Origin: Pelagibius sp. Alg239-R121
GTDB lineage: Bacteria > Pseudomonadota > Alphaproteobacteria > Kiloniellales > Kiloniellaceae
DNA: 64,000 bases
Direction of reading: 5' to 3'
Assembly: GCF_947331435.1 (NCBI RefSeq)
Contig: NZ_CAMZOF010000009.1
Coordinates: forward strand, 62,001 to 126,000
In this document: positions 17,792 to 25,773 of the stretch, in pieces
How positions within the stretch are numbered: position 1 is the first letter of the stretch
How the letters are laid out: the number at the start of each line of letters is the position of its first letter
Notes under the pieces: generated by a model
The model's database searches: none
What the model was told of the DNA's origin: nothing
What the model saw: the letters and a program-made list of their open reading frames with translations, nothing else
Program-made: the position numbers and the translations under genes

Positions 17792-18100
17792 ATGCATAAA
17801 GCAATGATGGCTGCCGTTTCGGCAGCTTTTTTATTGGCCGGTTGCGCATCCAGCATTTCCCTGCAGGAGAACCTGCAGATCGCCTGCCGTGCCTATTCCG
17901 CCAGTCTGACCTCGCTCGCCGGTTTTCGGGCCGCCGGGCGGCTGACCGATCAACAGATCGCAGCTGTCGATCAATGGCGGCCGACCCTCAACGAAGCTTG
18001 CAGCGGCGGCATCACCGAAACGGACGACCTGCTCAATCTCGTCGAATCCGGTGTTGTCAGCATGATTTTTATTGAAGAGGAGGTTCGTGATGAATCCTGA
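17792..18100 (+). CDS. small phage-associated lipoprotein
   Basis: A 102-residue protein with a lipoprotein signal peptide ending LLAGC (lipidated Cys18). The mature domain is helical (LQENLQIACRAYSASLTSLAGF) and has an acidic C-terminus. In position it could correspond to an outer-membrane spanin (Rz1-type) but it lacks the usual proline-rich character, so the role is open. It overlaps the next gene by 11 bases. Confidence 0.65.
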   Translation: MHKAMMAAVSAAFLLAGCASSISLQENLQIACRAYSASLTSLAGFRAAGRLTDQQIAAVDQWRPTLNEACSGGITETDDLLNLVESGVVSMIFIEEEVRDES

Positions 18101-18278
18101 ACTGATACTTGCGCTGATTCAACTCGGGCGCTTTGCCATTGATTCGATTGAAGCCCTGCAGAGCGGTGAAAAGACTGAAGAGGAGATCACCGCCGAGTGG
18201 CAGGCGATCAGGGTCAGGCTCGATTCAGCAAACTCGCTTTGGGAAGAGGCCGGTCTTACACCGGAAGAGGCGATCTGA
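18090..18278 (+). CDS. 62-residue conserved-type small protein
   Basis: ATG 18090 is preceded by GAGGAGG within the end of the lipoprotein gene. The product (start MNPELILALIQLGRFAIDSI, end EEAGLTPEEAI) is a helical acidic protein without a membrane segment. It is the last gene before the terminator at 18316, so it belongs to the phage-type transcription unit. Function unknown. Confidence 0.6.
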   Translation: MNPELILALIQLGRFAIDSIEALQSGEKTEEEITAEWQAIRVRLDSANSLWEEAGLTPEEAI

Positions 18279-18315
18279 AGCGTCTGTTTTTGAACAAATT
18301 CGGATTTTCTGCTTT

Positions 18316-18349
18316 GGCGGCCCCCTTCATTGGAGGCCGCCTTTTTTTT
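18316..18349 (+). terminator. rho-independent terminator of the phage-type block
   Basis: GGCGGCC (18316-18322) pairs with GGCCGCC (18335-18341) and is followed by eight T residues (18342-18349). It is a canonical intrinsic terminator 37 bp after the last gene of the block. Confidence 0.92.
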
Positions 18350-18442
18350 GTATCTACGAATTGTCATTCATATCCGTTAGCTTGAGGGCGGCTGCGTCGG
18401 TGATGAAAGGTGTGATCGTTGGATGCAAGTAGAGTTCTCTCC

Positions 18443-20278
18443 ATGTTTTCCTTGATCAGGCTGGTGCCGCCGATCCGTTCCGTTCGCTGGACGTGCCTAC
18501 AATTATTGGTTTTCCTGACGATTGGTGCCGCGGTTTTATGGGCGCGAAACGTGCAGGGACAGTCCGAAAGTGCGGGATCCGGGGCTGTAAATTCGACGCC
18601 GGGTGAGGTTCTGTTAGAACCTTCGACCTTCCGCTCAATCGCGGTACGCTGGCCGATCCTCGGGGATGCCAACAAGAACGCACAGGTCACAGTGCGTTTT
18701 CGCAGAGCCGACGAAAAGAGCTGGCATGAAGGTTATCCTCTGTTTCGTCCTTTGCCGGAGCGCATGTCTGTCGACAACCGGGTCTCCGGCGGCTGGTTGT
18801 TTGCCGGCAGCGTGGTGGAACTGAAGCCGGGCCAGGACTATGTCGTTGAATTGACGCTCTCCGATACGGACGGCGTAACTACCGGCGAGCCTTCCTCAAC
18901 TGAAGTGACGAAAGAGATCACCGTCGCGACACGGCCGGAGCCTGGTGAAGCAAAGGAACTCCGGCAGCTTTTTGTCGTTCCGCGAAATAGCGAAGTTAAC
19001 AATGCCGGTGACGGCTCTTCCGATCAGCCCTTCAACGGTCTTAAGGCTGCGGAGAATTCCGCCGAGCCTGGCGATCTCTTCATCCTTCGGCCCGGGCTTT
19101 ACCGGGTTCCAGGCTTCAAAATTACGAGATCTGGCGAGACGGAACGGCCGATCGTTTACCGGGGCCAGGAAGGGGCGGTACTGGATGGCGGCGGCGGCGA
19201 GGTTCTGGTGAATGTCAACAGAACTTCGCATCGTTGGTTCGAAGGTTTGGTGTTTCAGAATGCCGATCGTCTGCTGAGTGCCGACTACGCCCGCGATTTG
19301 CTGGTGCGGCGCAATCGTTTCAACTTTTCCCAGTACGGCGTGACGTCGCGCTGGGCCAGTTACACGGAATCTCAAAACAACGCTGTCCTGGACAATGTTT
19401 TTCAGGGGATCACGAAATGGCCGCGCTCAAAGGGGATCGAAGAAACCTATGCCGTCGAGCTTACGGGCTCCGGCCACGTCATCGCGCACAATCTGTTTCG
19501 GAATGTCGGGGATGCTGTCCACAACGGAGAGCGTGGACGCATGTCGGCTTCCGACGTCTACGGCAATGAAATCGTCACCTGCACCGATGACGGCATCGAG
19601 ACCGATTACTCGGACACAAACGTCCGTGTGTTCCGCAACCGGATCACCAACTGCTACGCGGGAATTAGTGGCCAGCCGGTGCATGGCGGACCGGTTTATG
19701 TCTTTCGGAACGTGATCTACAACACCCAGTACGCACCTTTTAAGCTACACAACGATACCTCCGGGTTACTGCTGTTCCACAACACTTCGGTGCGCGCCGG
19801 GATCCCCCTGAACATTCAGCCGGGCCGGGAGACGGTCTCCAACGTAGTGACGCGCAACAATATCTTTGTCGGCACCAGAAGCCCGGCCTTGCGCAGCACG
19901 GGTCACATGATCGAGACTGATTTCGACAGCGACGGTTTTGCCTGGGGCATCGGTGCCGGGGACTTTGCTGTCTGGAACAACAAGCGCTACCGCTCCCTGG
20001 AGGATGCCAAGCGTTCGAAGCGGCTCTACCGAAAGCGGGGGGCAGTCTCTCTCTACAGCCATCGCACCTTTAAGGATGGCTTCCTGCCGCCTAAGAGCTT
20101 TAAGAGCGAATATAAGGCGTCGGTTAACCTGCCTCAGCTCCGGCCGAAGTCCCAGGCGGCCGATAGGGGAGAAGTCCTGCCCAACTTCAACGATGGATTC
20201 GCCGGCAAAGCGCCGGATTTGGGTTGTTGTGAGGAGGGACAGAGCTTGCCGCGTTATGGCCCGCGTCCGGAAAACTGA
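18443..20278 (+). CDS. exported right-handed beta-helix protein
   Basis: A 611-residue protein from ATG 18443; a TTG at 18419 has a better ribosome-binding site (AAAGG), so the start is uncertain. A membrane/signal segment (LQLLVFLTIGAAVLWA) is followed by a fibronectin III-like domain (residues about 55-160). A right-handed parallel beta-helix comes next, with repeated N-x-F/I strand turns (NNAVLDNVFQGI, HVIAHNLFRNVGDAVHNGE, ASDVYGNEIVTCTDDGIE). Such proteins are polysaccharide lyases, epimerases or surface proteins. No specific catalytic signature is certain. It follows the phage terminator and may be a host gene or a cargo gene. Confidence 0.8.
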   Translation: MFSLIRLVPPIRSVRWTCLQLLVFLTIGAAVLWARNVQGQSESAGSGAVNSTPGEVLLEPSTFRSIAVRWPILGDANKNAQVTVRFRRADEKSWHEGYPLFRPLPERMSVDNRVSGGWLFAGSVVELKPGQDYVVELTLSDTDGVTTGEPSSTEVTKEITVATRPEPGEAKELRQLFVVPRNSEVNNAGDGSSDQPFNGLKAAENSAEPGDLFILRPGLYRVPGFKITRSGETERPIVYRGQEGAVLDGGGGEVLVNVNRTSHRWFEGLVFQNADRLLSADYARDLLVRRNRFNFSQYGVTSRWASYTESQNNAVLDNVFQGITKWPRSKGIEETYAVELTGSGHVIAHNLFRNVGDAVHNGERGRMSASDVYGNEIVTCTDDGIETDYSDTNVRVFRNRITNCYAGISGQPVHGGPVYVFRNVIYNTQYAPFKLHNDTSGLLLFHNTSVRAGIPLNIQPGRETVSNVVTRNNIFVGTRSPALRSTGHMIETDFDSDGFAWGIGAGDFAVWNNKRYRSLEDAKRSKRLYRKRGAVSLYSHRTFKDGFLPPKSFKSEYKASVNLPQLRPKSQAADRGEVLPNFNDGFAGKAPDLGCCEEGQSLPRYGPRPEN

Positions 20279-20290
20279 TGTTTTGGAAAA

Positions 20291-20365
20291 TGGTGGGCGC
20301 GACAGGGATTGAACCTGTGACCCCTGCCGTGTGAAGGCAGTGCTCTCCCGCTGAGCTACGCGCCC
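20291..20365 (-). tRNA. tRNA-Val(CAC)
   Basis: The minus strand folds as a complete tRNA. The acceptor stem is GGGCGCG/CGCGCCC with encoded CCA, the D arm contains TAGCTCAGCGGGAGAGC, and the anticodon stem is CTGCC/GGCAG with loop TTCACAC (anticodon CAC). The T arm contains GGTTCAATCC. It reads valine GUG codons. Confidence 0.95.
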
Positions 20366-20511
20366 GGACAGGTGCTGGTCCCTTCAGATTAGGGACGGAC
20401 CGGTCTTGCTTGCGACGATGCCGCCGCTTGGCTTGATTTAGGGTAGGGGGCCGGGTGGTGTCAAGGGGCTCGGGTGACATCGGGGCCGGTGCGTATCCGA
20501 GGGATGGCGGT

Positions 20512-21198
20512 TCAGACCGCCAGGTCCCGTAAGGCGCTGGGCAACTGGTCGAAACCCGCAATCCGCCGGTCAGGACCTTCCTTCTCGGCGGCTTCTCCGC
20601 CATAACCGAACGTGGCCAGAAGGCAGGGGATGCCGGCCGCGCGGGCTGCGGCCACGTCGGCCCTGCCGTCGCCGAACATGATAGCGGTATCCTGCGCGAT
20701 GCCGGCTTGTTGAAGAAGGGTCAGCAAATGACGTGGATCGGGCTTTCGGTAGGGGAAGGTGTCTCCGCCCGCAACTGCCTCGAACAGCGGTGCGAGTTGT
20801 AGTGCGCGGAGGATCTCGTGAGACGGGGCCTCCGGCTTATTGGTGCAGACGATAAGCGTCCAGCCGGCGTCCTTGAGTGCGGAGAGAACTTCAAGAGTTC
20901 CGGGGTAAGGCCGTGTCTCGGCGACCAGGCGTGTGTTGTAGATGTCTACGAACCGCGCCACCAGGGCCTCAAAGGCGGGAGGCTCCGGGCAGATGCCGGT
21001 TGCCGTGAAGCCGCGCTCAACCAGCTTGGCAACACCATCTCCGATCATCGATTTTACCTGCTGCAGCGAGAGACTTTTTCTACTTTCCTGGGCGAGCAGT
21101 TCGACAAGAGCGCCCGCCAGGTCCGGAGCGGAATCCACAAGAGTTCCGTCGAGATCGCATATCAAGGTGGAATGCCGTCCAGGCGCGTCGATGATCAT
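20512..21198 (-). CDS. gph: phosphoglycolate phosphatase (HAD family)
   Basis: A 228-residue haloacid dehalogenase-type phosphatase. Motif I is CDLDGTLVDSAPD, motif II is IVCTNKP, the conserved lysine lies in YRKPDP and motif III is MFGDGRADVAAA. It dephosphorylates 2-phosphoglycolate, probably salvage from DNA repair or RuBisCO oxygenation. The length and the RPYPGT segment fit Gph, although other HAD phosphatases of this subfamily cannot be excluded. It is divergent from glmU, with a 275-bp promoter region between them. Confidence 0.88.
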   Translation of the reverse strand: MIIDAPGRHSTLICDLDGTLVDSAPDLAGALVELLAQESRKSLSLQQVKSMIGDGVAKLVERGFTATGICPEPPAFEALVARFVDIYNTRLVAETRPYPGTLEVLSALKDAGWTLIVCTNKPEAPSHEILRALQLAPLFEAVAGGDTFPYRKPDPRHLLTLLQQAGIAQDTAIMFGDGRADVAAARAAGIPCLLATFGYGGEAAEKEGPDRRIAGFDQLPSALRDLAV

Positions 21199-21473
21199 GC
21201 TGATGCCTGATCCTTCTCTTGTGGTATAGGGATGTTACAGTCGATGAACCCAGTGATGCTCTGGGGGTGGTGGCGGATATCCGGCCGGTAAGTCCCTGAA
21301 TTTATTGTAACGCACCGCAACAAATGGTGAATTGCGCTGAATCGTTAACCTATGGCAAATTCGCGCAAAGTTAATTCAATGTAAAACGCTTATCTGCATC
21401 CTGATCCTTAATCCTCAACGGCTGATGTGCCGAACCTGAATTCGTTTGTCTCTTTTTAAAGTTCCGAAACACA

Positions 21474-22823
21474 ATGACAGCTAACAAACTTGCCGTAGTT
21501 GTCCTGGCCGCCGGTCAGGGAACGCGGATGAAATCAGAACTTCCCAAAGTCCTGCACCCCATTGCCGGCCGCGCCATGTTGCGGCACGTGCTGGATGCTG
21601 CCGAGAGCCTGAATCCCGAACGGATTGTGGTTGTCGTCGGCCCGGGCGCCGAGGTCGTGGAAGCGGCTGCCGCGCCGCATCAGGTCGTCGTGCAGGAGGA
21701 GCGTTTGGGCACCGGGCATGCGGTCATGTGCGCCGCCAAGGCTCTAGCCGATTACGCGTCGGACGGAGCGTCAGACATCCTGGTGATTTACGGCGACACA
21801 CCTTTGTTGACCGGAACGACGCTGAAATGCATGCTCGATGAGCGCAATGCCGCGGCTTCAACCAAGCTGGTCGGGCTGGCCTTCCGGCCGGACGACCCCG
21901 CCCAATACGGCCGTTTCGTCGTGGATCGTGATGGGGGAGTCACAGGCATTGTAGAATATGCCGATGCAGACGAAGAGATTCGCAAGATCGATCTTTGCAA
22001 CGCTGGTCCTCTGATAGGCGAAGGCCGGACACTGCTGAAACTGGTCGAGGGCCTCAAAAACGATAACGCGCAGGGCGAATATTATCTGACCGACCTCTTT
22101 GCAGCCGCTCGTGAACAAGCCATGGATGCGCGGATTGTCGAGGCGCCGGCAGATGACGTTCTGGGCGTCAATTCCCGGGCCGAGCTTGCCGTCGCCGAGC
22201 AGGTGATGCAGGACCGCCTGAGGGCAACGGCAATGGCCGGCGGTGCCACGCTTATCGCCCCTCAGACGGTCTGGTTTTCCCATGACACGGTCCTGGGCCG
22301 CGATGTCCTTATCGAACCGAATGTGATCTTTGGGCCGGGTGTAACCATAGAAGACAATGTCCAGATCAGGGCTTTCTCTCACGTTGAGGGCGCAAAGATT
22401 GCGAGCGGAGCGGTGATCGGACCCTATGCGCGACTGCGGCCCGGAACCGATATCGGGCAGGGCGTCAAAATCGGCAACTTCGTCGAATGCAAGAATGCCG
22501 TCTTCGGTGCCGGTGCGAAAGCCAATCATTTGACCTACGTCGGTGATTCGACCGTTGGCACCAAAGCGAACATCGGTGCGGGCACCATCACCTGCAATTA
22601 CGACGGCTTCAACAAGTTCAAGACCTCGATCGGCGCGTCGGCCTTCATCGGTTCGAACTCGGCGCTGGTTGCCCCGGTTTCGATCGGGGAGGGGGCAATC
22701 GTGGCGGCCGGGAGCACGATCGTCGACGACGTATCCAAGGACGCCCTCGCGTTCGGGCGCGGGCGTCAGGTGGAGTTTCCAGGACGTGCCGCAAGTTTCC
22801 GCGATCAGCAGAAAAAAGATTAA
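21474..22823 (+). CDS. glmU: bifunctional UDP-GlcNAc pyrophosphorylase / GlcN-1-P acetyltransferase
   Basis: A 449-residue protein. The N-terminal uridyltransferase domain carries LAAGQGTRMKSELPKVLHPIAG, and the C-terminal left-handed beta-helix has hexapeptide repeats plus LRPGTDIGQGVKIGNFVECKNA and GAGTITCNYDGFNK. It acetylates glucosamine-1-phosphate and then forms UDP-GlcNAc for peptidoglycan and LPS. It is followed 33 bp later by glmS, which supplies the upstream step. Confidence 0.97.
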   Translation: MTANKLAVVVLAAGQGTRMKSELPKVLHPIAGRAMLRHVLDAAESLNPERIVVVVGPGAEVVEAAAAPHQVVVQEERLGTGHAVMCAAKALADYASDGASDILVIYGDTPLLTGTTLKCMLDERNAAASTKLVGLAFRPDDPAQYGRFVVDRDGGVTGIVEYADADEEIRKIDLCNAGPLIGEGRTLLKLVEGLKNDNAQGEYYLTDLFAAAREQAMDARIVEAPADDVLGVNSRAELAVAEQVMQDRLRATAMAGGATLIAPQTVWFSHDTVLGRDVLIEPNVIFGPGVTIEDNVQIRAFSHVEGAKIASGAVIGPYARLRPGTDIGQGVKIGNFVECKNAVFGAGAKANHLTYVGDSTVGTKANIGAGTITCNYDGFNKFKTSIGASAFIGSNSALVAPVSIGEGAIVAAGSTIVDDVSKDALAFGRGRQVEFPGRAASFRDQQKKD

Positions 22824-22856
22824 TCTCCGAGACAGGGTTATAGAAGGCTAGAAACT

Positions 22857-24680
22857 ATGTGTGGAATCATCGGGATTATTGGAAATGCGCCAGTGGCTCC
22901 CCTGCTGCTGGATGGCCTGAAGCGTCTGGAGTACCGCGGATACGATTCCGCGGGGATCGCGACCCTGGTGAACGGCAGCATGGACCGGCGCCGCGCCGAA
23001 GGAAAACTGCACAACCTGGCGACCTTGCTGGAAAGCGAACCGGTCGAGGGAACGATCGGCATCGGTCATACCCGTTGGGCGACCCACGGACGTCCGACGG
23101 AATCCAACGCCCATCCGCACGCGAGCGATCTTGTCTCGGTGGTTCACAATGGAATTATTGAGAATTTCCAGGAGTTAAGGGCTGAGCTCGCAGATGCGAA
23201 TCATGTTTTCGAGACCGAAACCGACACCGAAGTCGTGGTGCATCTGGTCTCCGAGCACCTCAAGCAGCAGATGAGTCCGCAGGACGCGGTCGCCAAGGCC
23301 CTTTCCCGTCTGGAAGGTGCCTTCGCGTTGGCCATTATCTTTACCGGCCGCCACGATCTGATGATCGGGGCGCGGCGCGGCAGCCCGCTGGCCGTCGGTT
23401 ATGGTGACGGCGAGATGTATCTGGGCTCCGACGCTCTTGCACTGGCCCCCCTGACCGACCAGATCTCTTACCTGGAAGAAGGGGACTGGGTCGAACTCAC
23501 CCGGGACGGTGCAATCGTTCACGACAGCAGCAACGCCGTTGTCGAGCGTGAAGTAAAGCAGACCGCCATGTCCGGGGCGATGATCGGCAAAGGCCAGTAC
23601 CGCCACTTCATGCAGAAGGAGATCTTCGAGCAGCCGGCGGTCATCGGCGATACCCTGCACAGCTTCTTGAACCCGGCGACGCTCTCGGTTCAATTGCCGT
23701 CCCTGCCGTTTGATCTTTCGAAGGTTTCGCGCTTTACCTTCATCGCCTGCGGCACCGCTTTCTATGCGGGCATGGTCGCGAAATACTGGTTCGAGCAGCT
23801 GGCCAGACAGCCAGTCGAGATTGATATCGCCTCCGAATTCCGTTATCGCGAGGCCCCGATGCCCGAGGACGGGGTCAGCGTCTATATTTCTCAGTCCGGT
23901 GAAACGATCGACACGCTGGCTGCGTTGAGGTACGCGCAGTCACAAGATCAGAAAATTCTCTCGGTCGTCAACGTTCCTGAATCTGCGATCGCCCGGAGTT
24001 CCGACGCCGTCTTACCGACCCAGGCCGGGCCGGAGATCGGTGTCGCCTCCACGAAGGCTTTCACGACCCAGCTGACGGTGCTGGCCTGTCTTGCGATCGC
24101 GACCGCACGGGCGCGCGGTACCATCGATGCGGCCAAGGAACGCCAATTGTCCGCGGCTCTGACGGAGGTGCCTGCCCGAATCGCCGAAGTCCTGAACCAT
24201 GACGAAGCGATCAGAGAGATCTCCCACGATGTGACGGAGGCACGGGACGTGCTCTATCTCGGGCGTGGAACGCTCTATCCGATCGCGATGGAAGGTGCGC
24301 TTAAACTTAAAGAAATCAGCTATATACATGCCGAAGGTTATGCAGCAGGCGAGATGAAACATGGTCCGATCGCGTTGATCGACGAAGCTGTGCCGATTAT
24401 TGCCTGCGCGCCCAGTGGCCCGCTGTTCGAAAAGACGGCCTCCAACCTTCAAGAGGTGCATGCCCGCGGTGGCCGCATCGTGCTGCTTTCGGATAAGGAA
24501 GGCCTTGCCAAGGCAGGCGAGCTTGCCGTTCACACCATAGAGCTGCCGAAGATCGATCCTTTTGTGGCGCCGATCCTCTATTCAATTCCGATCCAGCTTC
24601 TGGCTTATCATACGGCTGTTCTGAAGGGCACGGATGTGGATCAGCCGCGGAACCTGGCCAAGTCGGTGACGGTAGAGTAG
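22857..24680 (+). CDS. glmS: glutamine-fructose-6-phosphate aminotransferase (isomerizing)
   Basis: A 607-residue protein beginning MCGIIGIIG, with Cys2 (Cys1 after Met removal) as the glutaminase nucleophile. HTRWATHGRPT and HNGIIENF are in the amidotransferase domain. Two SIS domains follow (CGTAFYAG...SQSGETIDTLAAL; GRGTLYPIAMEGALKLKEISYIHAEGY), and the end is QPRNLAKSVTVE. It makes glucosamine-6-phosphate, the first step towards UDP-GlcNAc, in an operon with glmU. Confidence 0.97.
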   Translation: MCGIIGIIGNAPVAPLLLDGLKRLEYRGYDSAGIATLVNGSMDRRRAEGKLHNLATLLESEPVEGTIGIGHTRWATHGRPTESNAHPHASDLVSVVHNGIIENFQELRAELADANHVFETETDTEVVVHLVSEHLKQQMSPQDAVAKALSRLEGAFALAIIFTGRHDLMIGARRGSPLAVGYGDGEMYLGSDALALAPLTDQISYLEEGDWVELTRDGAIVHDSSNAVVEREVKQTAMSGAMIGKGQYRHFMQKEIFEQPAVIGDTLHSFLNPATLSVQLPSLPFDLSKVSRFTFIACGTAFYAGMVAKYWFEQLARQPVEIDIASEFRYREAPMPEDGVSVYISQSGETIDTLAALRYAQSQDQKILSVVNVPESAIARSSDAVLPTQAGPEIGVASTKAFTTQLTVLACLAIATARARGTIDAAKERQLSAALTEVPARIAEVLNHDEAIREISHDVTEARDVLYLGRGTLYPIAMEGALKLKEISYIHAEGYAAGEMKHGPIALIDEAVPIIACAPSGPLFEKTASNLQEVHARGGRIVLLSDKEGLAKAGELAVHTIELPKIDPFVAPILYSIPIQLLAYHTAVLKGTDVDQPRNLAKSVTVE

Positions 24681-24691
24681 CCGATTTCGCA

Positions 24692-24725
24692 GTCCTCTCT
24701 AGCCGTGGGTCCTCTCTAGCCGTGG
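24692..24725. repeat. 17-bp perfect tandem duplication
   Basis: GTCCTCTCTAGCCGTGG occurs twice in succession (24692-24708 and 24709-24725). It lies between the convergent glmS and DUF1989 genes and spans the stop codon of the latter, so it looks like a recent slippage duplication. Confidence 0.85.
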
Positions 24726-25573
24726 GTCCTCGCGTAGCTCGAAGGGGCAGGGGGAATCCAGTCCCGGACTTCCGGCGCATGGGATCTGAAGATCTCAACT
24801 TCAAGCGGGAAGCAGGCTGCCTCGTTCGAGGAATGCTCCGACGAGCAGTCCCCGCCCGGGCAGGCTGAAAGTCCGCCCAAGAGATCGGTTTCCGCAAAGA
24901 ATTCCAGATAGTCACCTGGCCGCACCGGACTGGCCTTCATGAAGTACTGGTGCGTGTCCAGGGTAAATCCTGTGCACATAAAAACGTTCAGCACATCATG
25001 GACGTAGGCTTCGGCTTCGTTCATGGGCATCTTCTTGTGATCTGCCAATGCTCGAATCAGGTTGGAATGACAGCAATAGTGATAGTCGACGCCTGACAGC
25101 AGCTTGGCCGTATAGGGATCGCAGCGTGTGCCGATCACGTCATGCACCGACCCGCCGAATTCATCCCAGCCATACCAGTCGAGCGTGTCGTGGGTGACCG
25201 TTGCGAGCGGCCGCAGATAGGGAAAGCTCGACCACATCCGATCGCCCGTAGAGAGGTGAGTTCCATGAAGAGCTCTGGTTTTCCCGCTGTAGAATTTTTC
25301 ATTGAGATCATTGAGAGCCCAGAGATTGAGATCCCCGACCTGGGCGCCGTCGCGGCTGACGATGCGGAAAAAATGGCCTGCCGGTACCTCGAAGCAGCGA
25401 GCGTCACGTGGCGGCACGGTCACTGCGCCAACTTTTTCCAAGTCCTGGCGGGCGGTCAGAAGGCGATCCATCTCTGCTGGCACAAGGCTCTCTGTCGGAT
25501 AGCAGACAACCGGTTTGACGGCGCGGCGCGCGCGTGAATCCTGCGGCTCGTTTTCGGGATTATAGTGTTTCAT
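24716..25573 (-). CDS. DUF1989 (urea carboxylase-associated family) protein
   Basis: A 285-residue protein from ATG 25573; longer in-frame starts up to 25726 exist but would eat into the divergent promoter. DUF1989 features are GHFFRIVSRDGAQVGDLNLWALND, KTRALHGTHLSTGDRMWSSF, DYHYCCHSNL and DVLNVFMCTGF. Members accompany urea carboxylase or amine catabolism genes, where they act with aminomethyltransferase-like partners. No urea carboxylase is nearby here. It is divergent from a GabD-type dehydrogenase, so a role in amine or carbamate catabolism is plausible. Confidence 0.85.
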   Translation of the reverse strand: MKHYNPENEPQDSRARRAVKPVVCYPTESLVPAEMDRLLTARQDLEKVGAVTVPPRDARCFEVPAGHFFRIVSRDGAQVGDLNLWALNDLNEKFYSGKTRALHGTHLSTGDRMWSSFPYLRPLATVTHDTLDWYGWDEFGGSVHDVIGTRCDPYTAKLLSGVDYHYCCHSNLIRALADHKKMPMNEAEAYVHDVLNVFMCTGFTLDTHQYFMKASPVRPGDYLEFFAETDLLGGLSACPGGDCSSEHSSNEAACFPLEVEIFRSHAPEVRDWIPPAPSSYARTHG

Positions 25574-25773
25574 GCTTGATAAACTCGAACGCTGGTCTGA
25601 TTGAAAAGTCGGCTCTGAATCTCTGTCAGGTTCCTCTCCCGCAGGCAAGGACGACATTGCGCTTTTCGCAATGGACACTGCTTGTTTATACTCCGGCGGC
25701 CATTTGCCGGGTGACCTCATTGGCACCCTATGAATATCAAAGCGTTAGCGCTGCTTCCGAGGAGAATACTTAA

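Noticed and set aside
9967-18278. Gene transfer agent of the RcGTA type
   Set aside because: The structural genes are podovirus (T7-like), and the siphovirus-like portal, protease, adaptor and tail genes of RcGTA are absent.
20291-20365. tRNA-Val as integration site for the phage-type block
   Set aside because: No integrase is present and I found no second copy of the tRNA 3' end at the left boundary of the block, so no attachment sites can be claimed.
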